A stretch of DNA of 64,000 bases, taken from contig NZ_ONZF01000010.1 of the NCBI RefSeq assembly GCF_900302445.1, positions 62,001 through 126,000 of the forward strand, written 5' to 3'. Position numbers and translations under genes: made by a program. This document shows positions 8,190 through 16,528 of this stretch, piece by piece. The first letter of the stretch is position 1, and each line of letters starts with the position of its first letter. Source of the stretch: Palleronia abyssalis (lineage in GTDB: Bacteria > Pseudomonadota > Alphaproteobacteria > Rhodobacterales > Rhodobacteraceae). The notes under the pieces were generated by a model, which saw only the letters and a program-made list of their open reading frames with translations, was not told the origin of the DNA and searched no databases.

Positions 8190-8917
8190 ATATCTCGCTT
8201 CTCGGCCTCACCGCCGCCCTCCTGGCCGGCACGATATCGTTTCTGTCCCCCTGCGTGCTGCCTCTTGTGCCAGGTTATGTCTCCTACGTGGCCGGGCGCA
8301 CAGCCGCTGAAGGCGGGGCGGCTGCGGCCTCGCCGTCGCGCGCGGTCTGGCTGAGCCTGTGTTTTGTCCTCGGCTTCTCCACCATTTTCATGGGGCTTGG
8401 CGCATCCGCGACAGCATTGGGTCAGGCCCTTCTTCGGTGGCGGTATGAACTCAACCTCGCTGGGGGCGGCATCATCATTGTCTTCGGGCTTTTCATGATC
8501 GGGGCCGCGCGTGTTTCAGTGATGGAACGCGATTTCCGCTTCAATCTCAACATTCCCGGCGGCCAACCTGCCGCGTCCTACGTCCTTGGGCTTGCCTTCG
8601 GTTTCGGCTGGACGCCGTGCATCGGCCCGATCCTCGGCGCGATCCTGACAGCCAGTGCGGCGAGCGCCACGATGGGCGAAGGCGTCATGCTGCTTGCCGT
8701 CTATTCCGCGGGCCTCGGGATACCCTTTCTGATCGTTGCCGGTTTCACCGATCAGATCGCGGGACGGTTGCGGGCCATCGGCCGGGTTGGCCGTCGCCTT
8801 CATCAGATTGCGGGCGTCGTGATGATCCTCATGGGCGTGGCGATGATGACTGGACAGTTGAGCGCGCTGTCATACTGGATGCTCGATGCATTTCCGGTTC
8901 TTGGACAAATAGGGTAA
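8183..8917 (+). CDS. ccdA: Cytochrome c biogenesis protein CcdA
   Basis: The 244-residue, six-helix protein has the two CcdA cysteine motifs: LSPCVLPLVPGYVSYVAG in the first helix and GFGWTPCIGPILGAIL in the fourth. CcdA carries electrons from cytoplasmic thioredoxin across the membrane to periplasmic thiol proteins. The overlap with the upstream membrane-protein gene and the nearby SCO-like thioredoxin-fold protein suggest that SCO-like protein as one client. Confidence 0.9.
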   Translation: MVDISLLGLTAALLAGTISFLSPCVLPLVPGYVSYVAGRTAAEGGAAAASPSRAVWLSLCFVLGFSTIFMGLGASATALGQALLRWRYELNLAGGGIIIVFGLFMIGAARVSVMERDFRFNLNIPGGQPAASYVLGLAFGFGWTPCIGPILGAILTASAASATMGEGVMLLAVYSAGLGIPFLIVAGFTDQIAGRLRAIGRVGRRLHQIAGVVMILMGVAMMTGQLSALSYWMLDAFPVLGQIG

Positions 8918-8923
8918 CAGCTC

Positions 8924-9538
8924 ATGCAGTTCTACGACAAACACATTCTCCCGGGCCTCACGCATCTTACGATGGGTCAGGAACAGCTTCTCCCCTACCG
9001 ACGGCGCACGGTCTCGGGTGCGAAGGGACGCGTGCTGGAGATCGGGATCGGCTCGGGCCTGAACCTCGCGCTCTACCCCGAGACGGTGGATGAGATCGTC
9101 GGCGTTGACCCTTCACCGGAACTCCTTCAACGCGCCGCGCAGGCTGCTCAGGGCTTGACGCCGACAACGGAGATGATCGAGGGCGTGGCCGAAGCATTGC
9201 CGCTGGAAGATCGCAGCGTTGACTGCGTGATTGCCACTTGGACGCTCTGCAGCGTGTCGGAACCGGAGAAGGTGCTGGCCGAGATCCGGCGCGTTCTCAA
9301 GCCTGACGGCGTCTTCCGCTTCGTCGAGCATGGAACAGCGCCGGAACCCAGCGTCCAGCGTTGGCAGCGCTGGCTCACGTCTGCCTGGAAGCGGTGTGCC
9401 GGGAATTGTCACCTTGATCGCCAGACAGACACTCTGGTCGAGCAGAACGGCTTCCGCATGGAGCGGCTCGACACCGGTTACGCGAAAGGGCCGAAACCTT
9501 TTGTTTTCATGTATGAGGGACAAGCTCGCCTCTACTGA
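8924..9538 (+). CDS. Class I SAM-dependent methyltransferase
   Basis: The 204-residue protein has the SAM-binding glycine motif VLEIGIGSGLNLALYP near residue 35, an acidic ribose ligand in VGVDPSPELL, and a UbiE-type middle region (DRSVDCVIATWTLCSV) with the FRFVEHG strand. It follows ccdA by six bases. Relatives often occur next to metal resistance genes, but the substrate cannot be read from the sequence. Confidence 0.88.
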   Translation: MQFYDKHILPGLTHLTMGQEQLLPYRRRTVSGAKGRVLEIGIGSGLNLALYPETVDEIVGVDPSPELLQRAAQAAQGLTPTTEMIEGVAEALPLEDRSVDCVIATWTLCSVSEPEKVLAEIRRVLKPDGVFRFVEHGTAPEPSVQRWQRWLTSAWKRCAGNCHLDRQTDTLVEQNGFRMERLDTGYAKGPKPFVFMYEGQARLY

Positions 9539-9544
9539 GGAAGC

Positions 9545-9575
9545 TTGAGAAAATCAACATCGGCTTATAATAGCC
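9545..9575 (+). promoter_or_regulatory. Candidate sigma70 promoter with dyad around the -10
   Basis: TTGAGA at 9545-9550 and a perfect TATAAT at 9566-9571 lie upstream of the cation transporter gene. The -10 is framed by GGCT and AGCC, giving a short inverted repeat (9562-9575) that a repressor could use. The spacer is only 15 bases, so the -35 is uncertain. Confidence 0.4.
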
Positions 9576-9649
9576 CGGCGCAGTTCTGTTGGCGGATTAA
9601 CCAATTTGGCCTCGAACTTTTGCAGCAGGTTCGGCGTTGATGAGTTGTT

Positions 9650-10309
9650 ATGAGTAGTCAACAAGATAACCGGCAAGCCAATCTGACCCGCGGCATCCGC
9701 GTCGAGATCGCCAGCCTCGTCTACAACATCATCGAGGTCGTCGTATCCGTCACCGTGGGGCTCCTAACCGGAAGCGCGGCCCTCGTGAGTTGGGGTCTCG
9801 ACAGCACAGTCGAGGCCACTTCGGCTGCGACGCTGATCTGGCGCTTGAAGGGTGAGAAGGATGGTGGCGACAAGCGCACGGTCCTGCATCGCAAGAAGGT
9901 CGCGCTCTATGTGGTCGCCTGCGCTTTCTGGATTGTCGTCGCGGCGATCCTCTACGAGGCGGTGTCCGCTTTCGTCTCGCAGGAGGCACCGGGCTTCAAT
10001 TGGTGGGGGATCGCGATCCTGTTTGTCTCGTTGGTGGTCAATCCGCTGCTGGCTTGGGGCAAATATCGCTACGGCAAGCGGCTCGATTCACCTGCGCTGA
10101 AATACGATGCCAAGGACACCATGATCTGCGAATACCAGACCGTTGTAGTCTTGGCCGGGATTGGTCTGACGCAATGGATGGGCTGGTGGTGGGCCGATCC
10201 GGTCGCGGCGCTTCTGATCGTGCCCTACGTCGCGTGGGAGGCGTTCGAGGCCACCAAGGATGCGCGGTCGGTCGATCCGGACGAGGCCGAAGCTACCCCC
10301 GACGCCTGA
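9650..10309 (+). CDS. CDF-like cation efflux membrane protein
   Basis: The 219-residue protein resembles the transmembrane part of cation diffusion facilitators: helices at SLVYNIIEVVVSVTVGLLTG, ALYVVACAFWIVVAAILY, WWGIAILFVSLVVNPLLAWG and VVLAGIGLTQWMGWWWADPVAALLIVPYVAW, with Asp in SWGLDSTVE where CDF proteins bind metal. It lacks the usual cytoplasmic C-terminal domain. It runs convergently into the P450 gene, overlapping it by 17 bases at the 3' ends. Confidence 0.8.
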   Translation: MSSQQDNRQANLTRGIRVEIASLVYNIIEVVVSVTVGLLTGSAALVSWGLDSTVEATSAATLIWRLKGEKDGGDKRTVLHRKKVALYVVACAFWIVVAAILYEAVSAFVSQEAPGFNWWGIAILFVSLVVNPLLAWGKYRYGKRLDSPALKYDAKDTMICEYQTVVVLAGIGLTQWMGWWWADPVAALLIVPYVAWEAFEATKDARSVDPDEAEATPDA

Positions 10310-11540
10310 CGTTGCGCATGATGAACCGGTTCTCGGGCAGGGGTGGCAGCTCTCCCGTGCCCAGCTCCAAATCCTGATCCCGCACATCATATTCGATGTC
10401 GTTCACAAGATATCTGCAAAACGCCTTCATCTGGCTGATCGCAATCCACTCGCCCGGACAGCGGTGGTTTGTGTAGTGGTCGCCGCCGCCCTGTGGAATG
10501 AAGTCGTAGGGGTTTTCGGCGCGGCTCCGAAACCGCTCGGGGCGGAACTCAAGCGGCGCATCCCATGAACGCGGATCGGTGTTCGAGCCATAGAGGTCGA
10601 GCAGGACCCTGCGCCCTTCCGGAAAGCGATACCCTTGCCACTCGAAAGCGCTTTCCACCCGTGCCGCCACCGCAGGGAAGAACGGATAGAGGCGGCGGAC
10701 CTCCTGCACGAAGGGTTCGAGCAGTCCTTCGTCGTTCCGCAGTTTTTCCTGCCATTCCGGATACCGGTGCAAGGCGTGCGCCGTCTGAACAATGAAAACG
10801 GACACCGCCACGGTCGGGCGCAAGACGTTCAACAACTCCACGGCGGCGACTTTCGGGGACAGCATCGCGCCGTCGAGATCACGCCACGTCGCGATGACAT
10901 GAAGGGCGCTTTCCTGCGTCGGCTGAAGCTCGCCTTCACGCACCTGTTGAATCATCCGTGCTGACCATTTTTCCAGGCGGTGGCGCGCCAGACGTGCAGC
11001 CCAATGTTTCGGGCCGATGGCCCCGGCGTCCTCAAAAAGCGATGTAAGTTGCGCCGTTCGGGTCGCCACCTCCGCCTCGGGAAGCGGAACCCCACACCAG
11101 GCGCAAACGGCTCTCGTGAGCATTTCGCGCACTTCGTCGTAGAAAACGACTTCGTTTCTCGCCTCCCAGTCCGGCGCATAGTTGTCCAGCATGTGAAGCG
11201 ACATTCCCTGAAGCGCGGCTATATGCTCTGTCCCCATCAGCGACATGAACATCTTCTTGCGGCGCTGGTGGGCAGCGCCGTCCAATCCCTGAACGCCGCC
11301 TTCGCCCAGCAGGGTCTTCTGTATGCGGCCTGGCATCGAGCCTTGGCGAACCAGTTTATCCTCGGAATAAAAAACTTTCGCAGCCGCCGACCCGGTCATG
11401 CAGATCGTCTTTCGAAGGAGGATGCGGGTTTCAAACAGATCTGTGTCGAGCGCGCGGCAGGTCTGAGAGATGAACCCATACGGATTTCGCAGCAGGGTGA
11501 GTGTGCTGTCAAAGCCCTCTGCGGATGGTATGCCGGACAT
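10293..11540 (-). CDS. CYP152-type cytochrome P450 (fatty acid peroxygenase)
   Basis: This 415-residue P450 has its heme Cys in HRCPGEWI near the C-terminus. The GGGDHYTNHRCPGEW surroundings and the I-helix LRPTVAVSVF are characteristic of the CYP152 peroxygenases. In these the usual acid-alcohol pair is replaced by Arg-Pro, and H2O2 is used directly to hydroxylate or decarboxylate fatty acids. The N-terminal region (LLRNPYGFISQTC, DLFETR) also fits. A strong AGGAGG precedes the ATG. It lies downstream of a TRAP permease pair on the same strand. Confidence 0.92.
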   Translation of the reverse strand: MSGIPSAEGFDSTLTLLRNPYGFISQTCRALDTDLFETRILLRKTICMTGSAAAKVFYSEDKLVRQGSMPGRIQKTLLGEGGVQGLDGAAHQRRKKMFMSLMGTEHIAALQGMSLHMLDNYAPDWEARNEVVFYDEVREMLTRAVCAWCGVPLPEAEVATRTAQLTSLFEDAGAIGPKHWAARLARHRLEKWSARMIQQVREGELQPTQESALHVIATWRDLDGAMLSPKVAAVELLNVLRPTVAVSVFIVQTAHALHRYPEWQEKLRNDEGLLEPFVQEVRRLYPFFPAVAARVESAFEWQGYRFPEGRRVLLDLYGSNTDPRSWDAPLEFRPERFRSRAENPYDFIPQGGGDHYTNHRCPGEWIAISQMKAFCRYLVNDIEYDVRDQDLELGTGELPPLPENRFIMRNVRRRG

Positions 11541-11668
11541 TCGTTATCCTCCTGTTTGCTTTCCCTTGCTCAGGCCCTGTTCAGCCTTGCTGTTCGCGGT
11601 TCGGAAGCGGCTCCGAAACATCAGTGCCGCTTCGAAGGAAATCACTGCATCCGCGCCCAAAACATCTT

Positions 11669-13042
11669 TCACCGCTGGATTAGCCGCGGCGCATCCGCAT
11701 CCCCAAGGGACATTTCAGGCAGCCAGGTGATGAGTTGAGGGAACGAAATCAGCGCCGCAATCAACGCGATTTCAATGGCGACGAGCGGCACCGCGCCGCG
11801 ATAGATATCGGATAGGTTGGTACCCTTCGGTGCCGCCATCTTGGCAAAGAACAGGGCATAGCCGAAGGGAGGCGTCAGAAAAGACGTCTGCAAGGCCAGT
11901 GCTATCAGGCCAGCGATCCAAATTTGCGCAAAGTAGGCAGAGCCGACGTGATCTGCGAAGTCGAGTTCCGAAAAGATCGGCATCAACACGGGTATGAAAA
12001 CCAGCAGCACCTCGATCCAGTCAAAAACAAACCCAAGGACGATGACCACACCAAGGAGCATCGCCAATAATTCCCATCGGGAGAGATCGAATGCGGATAT
12101 CCAGTCGAAAATGACATCCGGTCCACCAACAAGGTGGAAACTCAGCGAGAAGACCGATGCGCCCAGTACAATGAAGAAGACCATCGACGTCATGGTACTT
12201 GTCTGCACCGTGACAGAGTTCAACGAAGAGAAAGACAAGCGCTTTCGCACCAGCGCGACCAACAGAGCGCCAAACACCCCTACGCCAGCCGCCTCTGTGA
12301 GTGTTGCAAAGCCCAGAATAATGCTGAGCGGAATGGATGCGATAACAGCGACTGAAGCGAGTACGAACAAAAGGTCTGACGCAAGATTGGTTTTCGGCGC
12401 GTCCAGGGGGACTTCGATGGTTTTTCGCAAGGTGACGGCAAAATAGATCGCGAAGGCCATGACCATCAGAAGAACAGGCACGATGAGGGCCACGTACATC
12501 AATCCAATACGCAAATAGAACACGTTCGAGATGAAGAACAGCATCACCGCTGGCGGGAACACGACACCTAATGCTCCAGAAGCTGCGACAGCGCCTCCTG
12601 CGGTTCGCGGTGCGTAGCCCGACGCCATCATCGGGGCATAGGCCACCAACGCCACAGTAATTACGGAAGCACCGATCACGCCGGCGGCGGGCGCAAGAAC
12701 GAGGCCGATCAGCAAAGTCGCAATGGCATAGCGACCGGGAACGCCTGTCAGAAGACGCCCCAGCAAGCGAAACATGGTTTCGGCAATCCCGCTGGCATTC
12801 AGGATCAGGCCAAGAAAAATCAACATTGGAACGCTTGTGAATTGGACTGATTCATTGGTCAGTACACCACGGGCCCGCAGGTAGATCAGTCCCAGATGCT
12901 GAAAATCAGTGATGCCCACCCAGACTGCGGCCACAAACCCCAAGAAGCCTGTCCCTGCCAGAACCAGAGCCACCGGAAAACCACTGAAGACCCCGATAGC
13001 CATCACGACAAGCATGGCAACCGTAAGGACCTCATTCACCAT
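11669..13042 (-). CDS. dctM: TRAP transporter large permease (DctM family)
   Basis: The roughly 457-residue membrane protein has the DctM-type alternating hydrophobic segments, with typical pieces such as GVIGASVITVALVAYAPMM and GVVFPPAVMLFF. It forms the transport channel of a tripartite ATP-independent periplasmic transporter. I chose the ATG at 13042, which overlaps the small permease gene slightly. No DctP binding-protein gene is near, so the solute is unknown. The adjacent peroxygenase hints at a carboxylic or fatty acid, but this is inference. Confidence 0.9.
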   Translation of the reverse strand: MVNEVLTVAMLVVMAIGVFSGFPVALVLAGTGFLGFVAAVWVGITDFQHLGLIYLRARGVLTNESVQFTSVPMLIFLGLILNASGIAETMFRLLGRLLTGVPGRYAIATLLIGLVLAPAAGVIGASVITVALVAYAPMMASGYAPRTAGGAVAASGALGVVFPPAVMLFFISNVFYLRIGLMYVALIVPVLLMVMAFAIYFAVTLRKTIEVPLDAPKTNLASDLLFVLASVAVIASIPLSIILGFATLTEAAGVGVFGALLVALVRKRLSFSSLNSVTVQTSTMTSMVFFIVLGASVFSLSFHLVGGPDVIFDWISAFDLSRWELLAMLLGVVIVLGFVFDWIEVLLVFIPVLMPIFSELDFADHVGSAYFAQIWIAGLIALALQTSFLTPPFGYALFFAKMAAPKGTNLSDIYRGAVPLVAIEIALIAALISFPQLITWLPEMSLGDADAPRLIQR

Positions 13043-13553
13043 TGTGCAATCCGCCCGATTGTTCAGGTGCCCCTTGCGCACGTTTCCCCGCCAGAAAGGC
13101 GATGTTGCGAAGGGCTACGATCATCCCGGCAAGAGCCAGCAAGATGGGGCCGATGACCCCCGCTATGCGCTGTGCCCACAACTGGGTTTCCGCATATTTC
13201 GTGGTGCGCATCAAACCGTCCCACCCGTAGTAGGTCAGGATGGCGGCGAGTGGCAGAAGGACAAAAAGGCCGCCAATCAGTTCGATCCACGCAATGCGGC
13301 GCGCGGACCAATGCCTGCGAAGAACATCAACGCGCACGTGATCGTCGCGCAGATAGGTATACCCAAAGGTCAAGAAAATCAGGATGAACAGTAGAGACGT
13401 GGACAGGTCCGGCAAATAGCCTGACACGCCAAGTTGTAGCTTGCGATCCAGCATCTGAAGCGCGCCATAAGCAGCAATCGAAACAACTGTCAGCCATGCA
13501 GTCACGACGCCGATGCCGCGAATGCCACGGTCAATCCAATCCAAAAATCTCAA
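13032..13553 (-). CDS. dctQ: TRAP transporter small permease (DctQ family)
   Basis: The 173-residue protein has four hydrophobic helices (VVTAWLTVVSIAAYGALQML; LSTSLLFILIFLTFGYTYL; WIELIGGLFVLLPLAAILTYYG; VIGPILLALAGMIVALRNI) and the DctQ-type REDHVRVD-like segment LRDDHVRVDVL. The start is TTG, supported by GGGAGGG eight bases upstream. It pairs with the DctM protein, whose gene it overlaps. Confidence 0.88.
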   Translation of the reverse strand: MRFLDWIDRGIRGIGVVTAWLTVVSIAAYGALQMLDRKLQLGVSGYLPDLSTSLLFILIFLTFGYTYLRDDHVRVDVLRRHWSARRIAWIELIGGLFVLLPLAAILTYYGWDGLMRTTKYAETQLWAQRIAGVIGPILLALAGMIVALRNIAFLAGKRAQGAPEQSGGLHNGE

Positions 13554-13590
13554 GCTGAATTCCCTCCCGAAGCCCGTTGCCTGTTAGATG

Positions 13591-14100
13591 CTATCCCCCG
13601 CCGGTAGTCCCTTTGTGGTAGTCTTCGTCGTGATTTTCTGGATTGCCTTTCGCTGCCCGAAAGCTGTCCCACAACAGCAATGCGGCTCCACAGAAGATTG
13701 CTACGTCCGCGAGATTGAAGGACGGCCAGTGGTATGTTCCGAAATGAAAATCCAGAAAGTCAGGGACGGCCTGATAGCGAAGCCGGTCGAGGATATTGCC
13801 AAGCGCGCCTCCGATGATCAGACCGAGCGCCGCACCTGTCAGCCTGTCCGGAGCCTTCCACAGCCAGATCAGCAGCCATGCCACGATCACGGCAGCAAGT
13901 GCGATCAGACCCCACCAGGGCACGACCCCTCCGAGCATGCCAAAACTGACTCCATCGTTCAGAACCCGCACAAGATTGAGGAAGGGCAGAATCTCGACCC
14001 CGTTCTCAAGCGCGGGGGTGTTCAGGGCAAGAGCCTTGGTGCCCTGATCAAGACCAAACGCAGCGATGGTGCAAAGACCGCCAAGGATCCGGCTGTTCAT
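13591..14100 (-). CDS. lspA: Lipoprotein signal peptidase II, paralog next to a cation transporter
   Basis: The 169-residue membrane protein has both LspA aspartate motifs: GGALGNILDRLRY and FNLADVAIF. The early DQGTKALAL and VLNDGVSFGM segments are also typical. It cleaves signal peptides of diacylated prolipoproteins. Its ATG overlaps the stop of the upstream cation transporter gene (ATGA), so the two are co-translated under the divergent ArsR-type regulator. An lspA in a metal efflux operon recalls pbrC of lead resistance operons. A second lspA occurs at 33.9-34.4 kb. Confidence 0.93.
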   Translation of the reverse strand: MNSRILGGLCTIAAFGLDQGTKALALNTPALENGVEILPFLNLVRVLNDGVSFGMLGGVVPWWGLIALAAVIVAWLLIWLWKAPDRLTGAALGLIIGGALGNILDRLRYQAVPDFLDFHFGTYHWPSFNLADVAIFCGAALLLWDSFRAAKGNPENHDEDYHKGTTGGG

Positions 14101-14951
14101 GCCGCCGCCTTCAGATCGGCCCGCGCGTCACGGATAATCGCCCAGGAAGAATGCAGGAAAAGACCCGCGATCCCGAACGCGACGATAAGGTCGGGCCAGG
14201 CGCTGCCCAGCCAAACCACCAGCCCAGCGGCGATAACGACTGCGGCGTTGCCGATGGCGTCGTTGCGCGAGAACAGCCAGACAGCGCGCATGTTTGCGTC
14301 GCCCTTGCGGTACCGCAGCAACGGCAGCACGGAGATGACATTGATCACAAGAGCAATCAGACCCAAAAGCCCCATCAGAGTAGCGTCTGGCGTTGTCGGC
14401 TCGAATGCTCGCATGATGGTCGTGCCAAAGACGCCAAGGCCAAGCAGGCCGAGGAAGATGCCCTGGATCAGGGCAGAGCGTGCCCGCCAGAGAAGGCTCC
14501 ATCCGATGGCAAGAAGCCCCAAGAAGGTGATCGCGCCATCGCCGATGAAATCCAGCGCGTCGGCCTTCACGGCCTGCGACCCGGCAATGAACCCGCCGAT
14601 CATTTCAAGAACGCCGTAACCAACATTCAGGATTACAACGATCCAGAGCGCGCGGCGGTAGCCTGGGTCCTGATGAGCCGCACTTTGCTGAAGGTCCTCG
14701 TCGCTCTCGATGCGGTCGAACCCATATCCTATTGTCTCAACGGCTTTTTCGATCTCCGGCAGGCGCGCTTCAGGGGCTTTAAGAGTCATGATATGGGTCG
14801 CCGCCGAGACCTTCACCTCATCGGGCGCGACCCCTGCAGATTGCGCCGCCCGCTCGATCTGGGCGGCATCCTTGGCGCAATCCATGCCGGAGACGCGATA
14901 ACGGAAGGATGGGATATCTGCGGCCGAACTGGCGCTATCGGTATTGGCCAT
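14097..14951 (-). CDS. Cation efflux protein with N-terminal heavy-metal-associated-like domain
   Basis: The 284-residue protein begins with an HMA-like domain (YRVSGMDCAKDAAQIERAA) and continues with a CDF-type transmembrane unit (ADALDFIGDGAITFLGLLAIG with two Asp; LLGLIALVINVISVLPLL; FSRNDAIGNAAVVIAAGLVVWLG). I chose the ATG at 14951, which has an AGGAG site. It is divergent from a CmtR-like regulator, which points to Cd/Pb/Zn efflux. Confidence 0.85.
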   Translation of the reverse strand: MANTDSASSAADIPSFRYRVSGMDCAKDAAQIERAAQSAGVAPDEVKVSAATHIMTLKAPEARLPEIEKAVETIGYGFDRIESDEDLQQSAAHQDPGYRRALWIVVILNVGYGVLEMIGGFIAGSQAVKADALDFIGDGAITFLGLLAIGWSLLWRARSALIQGIFLGLLGLGVFGTTIMRAFEPTTPDATLMGLLGLIALVINVISVLPLLRYRKGDANMRAVWLFSRNDAIGNAAVVIAAGLVVWLGSAWPDLIVAFGIAGLFLHSSWAIIRDARADLKAAA

Positions 14952-14988
14952 GGGTGCGATACTCCTGCTAGGGTGAATCAAGAAACAA

Positions 14989-15010
14989 CATATCAGTGAG
15001 GAATGATATG
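14989..15010. promoter_or_regulatory. Operator candidate: 7-bp inverted repeat over the regulator's start codon
   Basis: CATATCA (14989-14995) and TGATATG (15004-15010) form a perfect inverted repeat with an 8-base spacer. It contains the GAGGAA ribosome binding site and the ATG of the ArsR-type gene. Position and symmetry fit an autoregulatory operator that also covers the divergent transporter promoter. Confidence 0.6.
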
Positions 15011-15358
15011 CCCCAAATTGTCGCCGACCGCAACACCGGGGTCACCGCCATCGAGCGAAGAGCGAAGCTGTTTCGCGGCTTTGCGGACCCAAGCCGTCTC
15101 GCTATTCTGGACGTCTTGTGTGAAGCGCCGTTGGCCGTTCACGAGATCGTGACGCGCACGGAATTATCGCAACCAAACGTCTCCAACCATCTCCGATGTC
15201 TTTTGGATTGTGGGCTTGTCTCCAGCGACCGCGATGGACGCTTCATTCGCTACCGGATCAGCAGTCCGCGCATTTCTGTTCTCTTGAATGATGTGGACGC
15301 TCTTCTCGATGTTGTCGCAGAGGGGGTTGAGGCTTGTGATAATTATCGTGAAGCGTGA
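15008..15358 (+). CDS. ArsR/SmtB-family metal sensor, CmtR-like
   Basis: The 116-residue winged-helix repressor has its recognition helix in SQPNVSNHLRCLLDCGLV. Cys64 and Cys68 form the C-x3-C pair and Cys110 lies near the end, which is the ligand arrangement of the Cd/Pb sensor CmtR. Metal binding would release it from the divergent promoter of the cation transporter and lspA. I prefer the ATG at 15008, directly after GAGGAA, over an upstream GTG at 14996. Confidence 0.88.
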   Translation: MPQIVADRNTGVTAIERRAKLFRGFADPSRLAILDVLCEAPLAVHEIVTRTELSQPNVSNHLRCLLDCGLVSSDRDGRFIRYRISSPRISVLLNDVDALLDVVAEGVEACDNYREA

Positions 15359-15386
15359 GCGGGGTATCTCGACCCACGCAATTTTA

Positions 15387-16219
15387 GGGTCAGGATGCAT
15401 TGATTTCCGTCGCACCGCGTGATTCACGGCTCGGAAAACGGAGCGGTGACATGAGCGATCTTTTCTGGCTGAGCGACGCGCAGATGGCGCGTCTGGAACC
15501 CTTCTTTCCGAAGTCGCACGGGAAGCCGCGTGTTGACGACAAGCGTGTGCTGAGTGGAATAATCTTCATCAACCGCAATGGCTTGCGCTGGCGTGACGCT
15601 CCTGCCGCCTATGGCCCGCACAAGACGCTCTACAGCCGCTGGAAGCGCTGGAGCGAGAAAGGCATCTTCGCGCGGATGATGGCGGGTCTGGCTGCCAAAC
15701 GCAGCGAACAGAAGACCGTGATGATCGACGCGACATACCTGAAGGCACATCGAACAGCGACCAGCATGGCCGCCAAAAAGGGGGGCGCGGTCGCCTGATT
15801 GGTCGCACCAAGGGCGGCATGAATACCAAACTGCACGCCATCTGCGATAGCCAAGGACGCCCGCTCGACCTGTTCGTCACTGCCGGTCAGGTGAGCGACT
15901 ACATCGGCGCGCGGGCGTTGTTCAGCAGCCTTCCAAATGCCGAATGGCTGCTCGGGGATCGCGGCTATGATGCCGACTGGTTCCGAGAAGCGTTGCAAAA
16001 CAAAAGGGATACGTGCCTGCATCCCCGGCCGAAAGCAGCGCAAGAAAACCGTCAAATACGACAAGCGTCGATACAAACGCCGAAACCGGATCGAGATCAT
16101 GTTCGGCAGGCTGAAGGATTGGCGGCGCGTGGCAACCCGCTACGACCGTTGCCCAAAGGTGTTTCTCTCTTCCATCGCACTGGCCGCGCTCGTCATCTAC
16201 TGGTTATAAATCCTGACCC
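15387..16219 (+). mobile_element. IS5-family (IS427-type) insertion sequence, 833 bp
   Basis: The inverted ends are GGGTCAGGAT at 15387-15396 and ATCCTGACCC at 16210-16219. A TA dinucleotide flanks both sides as the probable target duplication. Size, ends and the two-frame transposase are those of the IS427 group of IS5. The element sits just behind the CmtR-like gene. Confidence 0.88.
15451..16209 (+). pseudogene. IS5-family transposase, frameshifted
   Basis: The first frame (15451-15798) encodes the N-terminal half (FWLSDAQMARLEPFFPKSHG, first catalytic Asp in VMIDATYLKAH). It ends near AAAAAGGGGGG, a usual site for programmed -1 frameshifting into the second frame (IGRTKGGMNTKLHAI, second Asp in LLGDRGYDADW). 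At about 15998-16010, in CAAAACAAAAGGG, the frame is lost again. The C-terminal part with the catalytic Glu (RRNRIEIMFGRLKDWRRVATR) continues one frame away. One extra A explains this. The element is probably dead, unless the second shift is a sequencing error. Confidence 0.85.
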
Positions 16220-16335
16220 TAATCCTTCGGCGTTCTGCGAGCGGTTTCTACCTGGACCTTTTTCGAAATTTTTCGAACGGATTAAGTGCGCAGAGTGGTT
16301 GGGTTTGATGCGCACGTCCGTGGATTAAGGACGGT

Positions 16336-16467
16336 CTACCTGCGTTGTGCTACCGCGTATCCAATCGCAAAACCAGTTCCTACCAAGATCAGCACGATCT
16401 AGAGCATTCCGTTGCCCATGCCCCAAATCATCGAATCCATTCCATCCATCATGCATCCATCGCTCAT
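16336..16467 (-). pseudogene. Small Met-rich membrane protein with in-frame amber stop
   Basis: On the minus strand an ATG at 16467 opens 22 codons rich in Met and Gly (MSDGCMMDGMDSMIWGMGNGML). A TAG (16401-16399) follows, and the same frame then continues with a typical membrane helix, IVLILVGTGFAIGYAVA, to a stop at 16336. Read through, it would be a 43-residue small membrane protein. It lies about 60 bases after the SqrR/BigR-type gene. It could instead be a 22-residue peptide. The surrounding 16220-16528 interval shows nothing else. Confidence 0.35.
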
Positions 16468-16528
16468 CACTTTTTACGGCCCTTCTTCATTGCCAGGATC
16501 TCATTTTTGCGACCATTTCGTCTTTTCG

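Noticed and set aside
13588-14619. 343-codon plus-strand frame over lspA and the cation transporter
   Set aside because: It is antisense to two well-supported membrane protein genes and has low-complexity composition typical of a GC-rich shadow frame.
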